A stretch of DNA of 17,062 nt from DATEMK01 sp035275625. GTDB lineage: Bacteria > Bacteroidota > Bacteroidia > AKYH767-A > OLB10. Position 1 is the stretch's first letter; the number at the start of each line of letters is the position of its first letter. Below are positions 13,070 through 17,062 of this stretch, piece after piece. The notes under the pieces were generated by a model that was given only the letters and a program-made list of their open reading frames with translations, did not search any database and was not told where the DNA came from. Location of the stretch: positions 1 to 17,062 of the forward strand of contig DATEMK010000157.1 in the NCBI GenBank assembly GCA_035275625.1. The letters run 5' to 3'. The position numbers and the translations under genes were made by a program.

Positions 13070-15403
13070 ATGTCCGAGAATAAAATAAAAATACTCATCA
13101 TTGATGATGATGATGTAGATCGAATGGCAATCAAAAGAGCAATAAGGAATTCCGGTATTGACGCGGATGTATTCAATGCTGCGGATATGGAAACAGGAAC
13201 TGCTCTTGCATTTGAAGAGGAGTTTGCCTGTATTTTTCTTGATTACAGTTTACCAGGGAACAACGGATTTGATTTTTTGGAAAATTACAGAAATAAAGAA
13301 GGACGTGCGCCTGTAATATTGATTACTTCAAATGCAGATGAAAAGCTTGCAACCGAAGCCATCAAAAAAGGAGCAACCCATTTCATTCTGAAAAACCAGC
13401 TCACTGCCGAAACTGTAATACAGTTACTGAAGGGTTCAACTAATTTTAAACTCACTGAACAGAATACTTCAGATAATATACAGGAGGTTTCCCGTAATGA
13501 AGTAAACCTGGATGCTGTAATCTCAAACAGTCCGTTAATTATTTTTTCAATTGATACTAATGGAATTTTTAATTTCTTAAATGGAAAAGGAGTTGAAAAC
13601 CTTGGATTAAAAGTAAATGAAATAATAGGGCAATCAATTTTTGAAACAGGTGACGTTTTACCTATACAACCGGGAGATTATAAAAATGCTTTACTCAATA
13701 ATAATTTCCTTGCTTCAGTTGAAATGAATAATCGCTTTTATGAAGTTCATTATGTTCCGGAAAAGAATAATGAAAACAAGGCGGTTGGAATAAACGGTGT
13801 GGTCATAGATATTACCGCATTGAAAAATCAGCAATTGGAGTTAAGAAATTTGCTGGCAGCTTCTGAAAAAACTCAAAAAATTAAAGAATCATTTCTTGCA
13901 AACATGAGCCATGAAGTTCGAACACCCATTCATGGTATCATGAACCTGACTGATATTTTACTGAAAACTGATATTACGGATGACCAGCTGAAATACCTCG
14001 ATGCCATTAAAAAATCTGCCGGCAACCTGAGTGTAATAATCAATGACATCCTGGATCTTTCAAAAATTGAAGCACAAAAGATGAATTTTGAAAATACACA
14101 ATTCAACTTGTATGAAATAGTCCATAGTAATATAGAAATATTTAAACCAAGAGCGGATGAAAAAAAATTAAAGCTCATTTTAAACTATGACGAAAATTTA
14201 TCAGAATTTTTAAAAGGAGATTCCGTTCGCCTGAGCCAGGTAATTAATAATCTATTGAGCAATGCTGTTAAATTTACTCATGAAGGAGAAGTAAAGATGG
14301 AAGTCTTCACAGAAGAGAAAAATGAAAAATTCTGCCTCGTAACATTCACTGTTTCAGATTCCGGAATCGGCATCCCGCAACATAAGCTGTCATCCATTTT
14401 TGATTCTTTCTCGCAAGCTGGCGATGACATTACCCGTAAATACGGAGGCACCGGGCTTGGCTTAAGCATATGCAAAAGGCTGGTGGAGTTGCAGGGAGGA
14501 ATGATTTCAGTGGAAAGCATCCCAAATAAAGGATCCACATTCACTTTCAGGCTGCCATTTGAAAATATTGGCACCGAAGAAATTGATTCAAACGGCAGAA
14601 CTGAAAATTCACCTGAAATTTCATTCAATAAAGAATTAAAAATTTTAGTGGTTGAAGACAATGACATTAACAGGATGGTGATTAATATTATGATGAGGGA
14701 CTGGAATTTTAAAACTGACAATGCCATTAACGGATCCATTGCAATTGATATGATTGAGCAGGGCAATTATGACCTGGTGCTTATGGATATTGAAATGCCG
14801 GGATTGAACGGATATGAGACCACTGCACACATTCGAAAAAATCTCGCTGCACCAAAAAATAACATTCCTATCCTGGCAATGACAGCACATGCCAATTCAT
14901 CAGAGAAAGAAAAGTGTCTTAATGCCGGAATGAATGATTATGTTTCCAAGCCATTTGATGCCGCGGAATTGAAAAATAAAATTATCGCTTTGTGTGATGC
15001 TGCTTCTAAAAACGAAAATGGAAGTAAAACAGGCGCTGCATTTATTCCCAATAACAGGCTGACCAACCTGACCTTTCTGAAACAGCTGGCAGATAATAAT
15101 GAAGTATTTTTTAAAGATTTCATTTCATTGTTTTTGCAAAATGCACCGCAAACCATCTCTGACCTTGCAACATCTGTTGAAAAGAAAGATTGGAATGCAG
15201 TGCGCCAGGCTGCACATAAGATAAAACCAACATTAAGCTATTTAGGAATGAAAGAAGCCCACCTGGCGGCAATAAAGATTGAAGAGTCTGCAAAAAACGT
15301 GGTCAATCTTAACGAAATTCCGGCATTAACAAAAATAATTAATGAAGCATGTAACAAAGCATACGCTGAACTCGAACAAGAGCTAAAAGAAATATCCATT
15401 TGA
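13070..15403 (+). CDS. Hybrid histidine kinase REC-PAS-HisKA-HATPase-REC-HPt
   Basis: The protein has 777 residues with no membrane segment. Domains in order: receiver 1 (5-122, phosphoacceptor D58 in FLDYSLPG); PAS (about 147-252, ending VIDITALK); short coiled linker; HisKA with H281 in NMSHEVRTPIHGI; HATPase_c (N-box around 390-402, DSGIGI at 430-435, GGTGLGLS at 459-466); receiver 2 (524-642, D573 in LMDIEMPGLNG, K627 in SKPF); and HPt (about 662-770, H716 in AAHKIKPTLSYLG). All phosphorelay residues are present. Receiver 1 has KN rather than KP after its conserved lysine, as does the receiver of the next gene. This order allows a complete internal relay, plus input through receiver 1 from another kinase, perhaps the FIST-linked one. 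It lies 39 bases after the single-domain regulator and 27 before the sigma-54-type regulator. Confidence 0.93.
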   Translation: MSENKIKILIIDDDDVDRMAIKRAIRNSGIDADVFNAADMETGTALAFEEEFACIFLDYSLPGNNGFDFLENYRNKEGRAPVILITSNADEKLATEAIKKGATHFILKNQLTAETVIQLLKGSTNFKLTEQNTSDNIQEVSRNEVNLDAVISNSPLIIFSIDTNGIFNFLNGKGVENLGLKVNEIIGQSIFETGDVLPIQPGDYKNALLNNNFLASVEMNNRFYEVHYVPEKNNENKAVGINGVVIDITALKNQQLELRNLLAASEKTQKIKESFLANMSHEVRTPIHGIMNLTDILLKTDITDDQLKYLDAIKKSAGNLSVIINDILDLSKIEAQKMNFENTQFNLYEIVHSNIEIFKPRADEKKLKLILNYDENLSEFLKGDSVRLSQVINNLLSNAVKFTHEGEVKMEVFTEEKNEKFCLVTFTVSDSGIGIPQHKLSSIFDSFSQAGDDITRKYGGTGLGLSICKRLVELQGGMISVESIPNKGSTFTFRLPFENIGTEEIDSNGRTENSPEISFNKELKILVVEDNDINRMVINIMMRDWNFKTDNAINGSIAIDMIEQGNYDLVLMDIEMPGLNGYETTAHIRKNLAAPKNNIPILAMTAHANSSEKEKCLNAGMNDYVSKPFDAAELKNKIIALCDAASKNENGSKTGAAFIPNNRLTNLTFLKQLADNNEVFFKDFISLFLQNAPQTISDLATSVEKKDWNAVRQAAHKIKPTLSYLGMKEAHLAAIKIEESAKNVVNLNEIPALTKIINEACNKAYAELEQELKEISI

Positions 15404-15430
15404 AATTCTAACTAATTAACTTAACTTATA

Positions 15431-16600
15431 ATGGCAAAAATTTTTATTATTGAAGACGATGCAATGATTGCATCATTGATGAAGCAGACACTTTCCAAAA
15501 ATCCTGAACATGAAATCTTTCATTTTAATTCCGGTGAGGAATGCCTGGAAAATCTGCACCAGAAACCCGATATAATTTCCATAGATTATAATTTACCGGG
15601 AATGAACGGGCATGATCTGATGGAAAAGATAAAGGCTTTTGACCAGGGCATTATGGTCATCATTGTATCCGGCCAGGAGAGCCTTGAAGTCGTGGTAAGC
15701 ACCTATAAAAAAGGAGCACATGACTATATTATGAAAAATGACAACCTGTTTGTGAACCTTGAAAATTCAATCAAGAACCTGAACATGAATGTTGCACTTC
15801 GCAAAGAAGTTGAATATTTAAAAGATCAGATTATTGACCGTAACCGGTATTCGAATATTCTCGGAAACAGTAATAGTACGCTGCGTATATTGCGTCTCAT
15901 TCAGAAAGTAGAAAAAAGCAATATCATGGTATTGGTAACGGGTCAAAGCGGAACAGGAAAAGAGTTAGTGGCAAAAGCTCTCCATTATAACTCCACGCGC
16001 AGCCGCAAACCATTCGTTATAGTAAACATGGGAGCTATACCGGAAGAGTTGATCGAGAGTGAATTATTTGGTCATGAAAAAGGAGCTTTTACCGATGCGC
16101 GTGATCGCAGGATCGGAAAATTTGAAGAAGCAAGTGACGGGACCATCTTTCTGGATGAAATCGGTGAGATGAACCTGAACCTCCAGACGAAATTATTGCG
16201 TGTATTGCAGGAAAAGGAAATTACAAGAATCGGAAGCAACAAAACAATTAAGCTCGATTTCAGAATGATAGCCGCTACTAACAAAAATCTTGCACTGGAA
16301 GTGAAAGAAGGAAGGTTCCGCCAGGACTTGTTTTACAGGTTGCAGGGCTTTCTTATTCACTTACCTCCTTTGAAAGAGCGGGGAGATGATATTATTCTGT
16401 TAGCAAAAAGTTTTCTCTTCGATTTTTGTAAATCAAATAAGAGTGAACAAATCACTATCGCTAAAGATGCAATGAAATACATGCTCGAGTATGAATGGCC
16501 CGGTAACGTCCGTGAATTGAAAGCCGTAATTGAACGCGCAGCCTTGCTTGCAGAAAACAATATAATACAGTTGGAGGACTTGACTTTTGTCTCTGCATAG
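15431..16600 (+). CDS. NtrC-family sigma-54 activator lacking a DNA-binding domain
   Basis: The protein has 389 residues. An N-terminal receiver (3-118, D52 in SIDYNLPGMNG) and a linker helix precede a sigma-54-interacting AAA+ domain: Walker A GQSGTGKE (171-178), the sigma-54 contact loop GAFTDA (218-223), Walker B FLDEIGEM with D242 and E243, arginine-finger region EGRFRQDLFYR, and sensor II WPGNVREL (356-363). The loop differs from the canonical GAFTGA by Gly to Asp at position five. The protein stops about 25 residues after sensor II, where NtrC proteins continue with a Fis-type helix-turn-helix. None appears in any plus-strand frame after the stop, so this is not a recent frameshift. HTH-less activators are known (FlgR of Helicobacter) and activate from solution. 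It ends the signalling operon and probably receives phosphate from the hybrid kinase HPt. Confidence 0.92.
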   Translation: MAKIFIIEDDAMIASLMKQTLSKNPEHEIFHFNSGEECLENLHQKPDIISIDYNLPGMNGHDLMEKIKAFDQGIMVIIVSGQESLEVVVSTYKKGAHDYIMKNDNLFVNLENSIKNLNMNVALRKEVEYLKDQIIDRNRYSNILGNSNSTLRILRLIQKVEKSNIMVLVTGQSGTGKELVAKALHYNSTRSRKPFVIVNMGAIPEELIESELFGHEKGAFTDARDRRIGKFEEASDGTIFLDEIGEMNLNLQTKLLRVLQEKEITRIGSNKTIKLDFRMIAATNKNLALEVKEGRFRQDLFYRLQGFLIHLPPLKERGDDIILLAKSFLFDFCKSNKSEQITIAKDAMKYMLEYEWPGNVRELKAVIERAALLAENNIIQLEDLTFVSA

Positions 16601-16704
16601 AGAGAGTTTAAGATTCAAGATACCATTTTAACCCCCGGTCCATGACGCCTTGTACTTCATCGCTTTTTTAAGAAAAATTTTAAAAATCTTACATACCCCG
16701 AATT

Positions 16705-16734
16705 AAATGGTTCTCCCCGGAACCATTTTTTTTT
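16705..16734 (+). terminator. Intrinsic terminator of the signalling operon
   Basis: Arms AAATGGTTC (16705-16713) and GAACCATTT (16720-16728) pair perfectly around a 6-base loop. The second arm runs into an uninterrupted T-tract to 16734. It lies about 105 bases after the stop of the last operon gene. The rest of 16601-16774 shows only AT-rich sequence. Confidence 0.85.
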
Positions 16735-16774
16735 ATTGCTGTATAAATAATACTTATTCAGAAGTAAACTTTTT

Positions 16775-17062
16775 ATGAATTCACAAAGAAAGCTATCACA
16801 AAAGCTGATGCTCAGGCTCCGACAGAAAACAAGTTTGAGATTAATCGTTGCAGGGGGTTGCATTGTTGTTTTTTCAGCAATACTGCTAATCTATTTTAAC
16901 CTGGCGATGGTCAAGGAAATGAAAGCCCGTGAGAATTCAAATAATGTTCAAGTAGAAAGACCTGTGGACATGAACGTGACACAAATTAAAATTGATTCTG
17001 CTGCTGCAAATCAAAAGGAAGTCAATTATATGCCTGCAAAACCATTGCAACAAAATACGCAG
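16775..17062 (+). CDS. Single-pass membrane protein, 3' end outside window (partial)
   Basis: ATG at 16775 opens a frame that stays open to the window edge (96 codons). It starts MNSQRKLSQKLMLRLRQKTS, a basic N-terminus. A strong hydrophobic segment follows at about 21-43 (LRLIVAGGCIVVFSAILLIY...), then a polar, Gln/Asn-rich stretch (KAREN...QPxN-like, PAKPLQQNTQ). The positive-inside rule puts the N-terminus in the cytoplasm and the remainder in the periplasm, as for a signal-anchor protein or an uncleaved signal. The open frame, the position after a terminator and the membrane segment support a real gene. No family is recognised. It appears to begin a new transcription unit. Confidence 0.7.
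   Translation, partial: MNSQRKLSQKLMLRLRQKTSLRLIVAGGCIVVFSAILLIYFNLAMVKEMKARENSNNVQVERPVDMNVTQIKIDSAAANQKEVNYMPAKPLQQNTQ

Noticed and set aside
16598..16680. Possible lost helix-turn-helix after the sigma-54 activator by frameshift
   Set aside because: Reading the plus-strand frames after the stop gives short unrelated peptides with stops and no Fis-like helix pattern.

Overview
The window comes from a member of the Bacteroidota, probably an uncultured or environmental lineage. The DNA is AT-rich, start codons lack Shine-Dalgarno sequences, and at least four proteins end in type IX secretion (T9SS) C-terminal sorting domains. Two TAnnTTTG boxes, the -7 element of the Bacteroidota housekeeping sigma factor, precede gene clusters. 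I see no rRNA, tRNA, transposase or CRISPR array.

Layout. (1) 1-2603, minus strand: two secreted repeat proteins, the first cut by the window edge. (2) 2604-3133: a non-coding stretch with palindromes and the frameshifted remnant of a minus-strand gene. (3) 3134-7819, plus strand: four tightly packed genes for T9SS cargo proteins. The last three are paralogous six-unit kelch-type proteins that arose by tandem duplication. (4) 7909-10051, minus strand: two nucleotide-sugar enzymes. One is a DegT-fold protein with histidine in place of the PLP lysine (ColD-like 3-dehydratase). The other is an epimerase/reductase of the GDP-fucose synthase/ColC family. Together they suggest GDP-L-colitose synthesis for a surface glycan. 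(5) 10361-16600, plus strand: a five-gene signalling operon with a FIST sensor, a soluble histidine kinase, an Rcp1-like response regulator, a hybrid kinase (REC-PAS-HisKA-HATPase-REC-HPt) and a sigma-54 activator that has REC and AAA+ domains but no DNA-binding domain. An intrinsic terminator follows. (6) 16775-end: the first 96 codons of a single-pass membrane protein.

The most unusual theme lies in the secreted-protein half. Seven-base tandem repeats recur at equivalent places in several genes: a signal peptide, the linker before the sorting domain, inside the sorting domain, and across a stop codon. Because seven is not a multiple of three, gain or loss of one unit would shift the frame. 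Three short GC-rich palindromes of REP-like type also sit inside coding sequence and are read through as extra residues. The signalling operon is notable because none of its five proteins has a visible membrane segment or DNA-binding domain.
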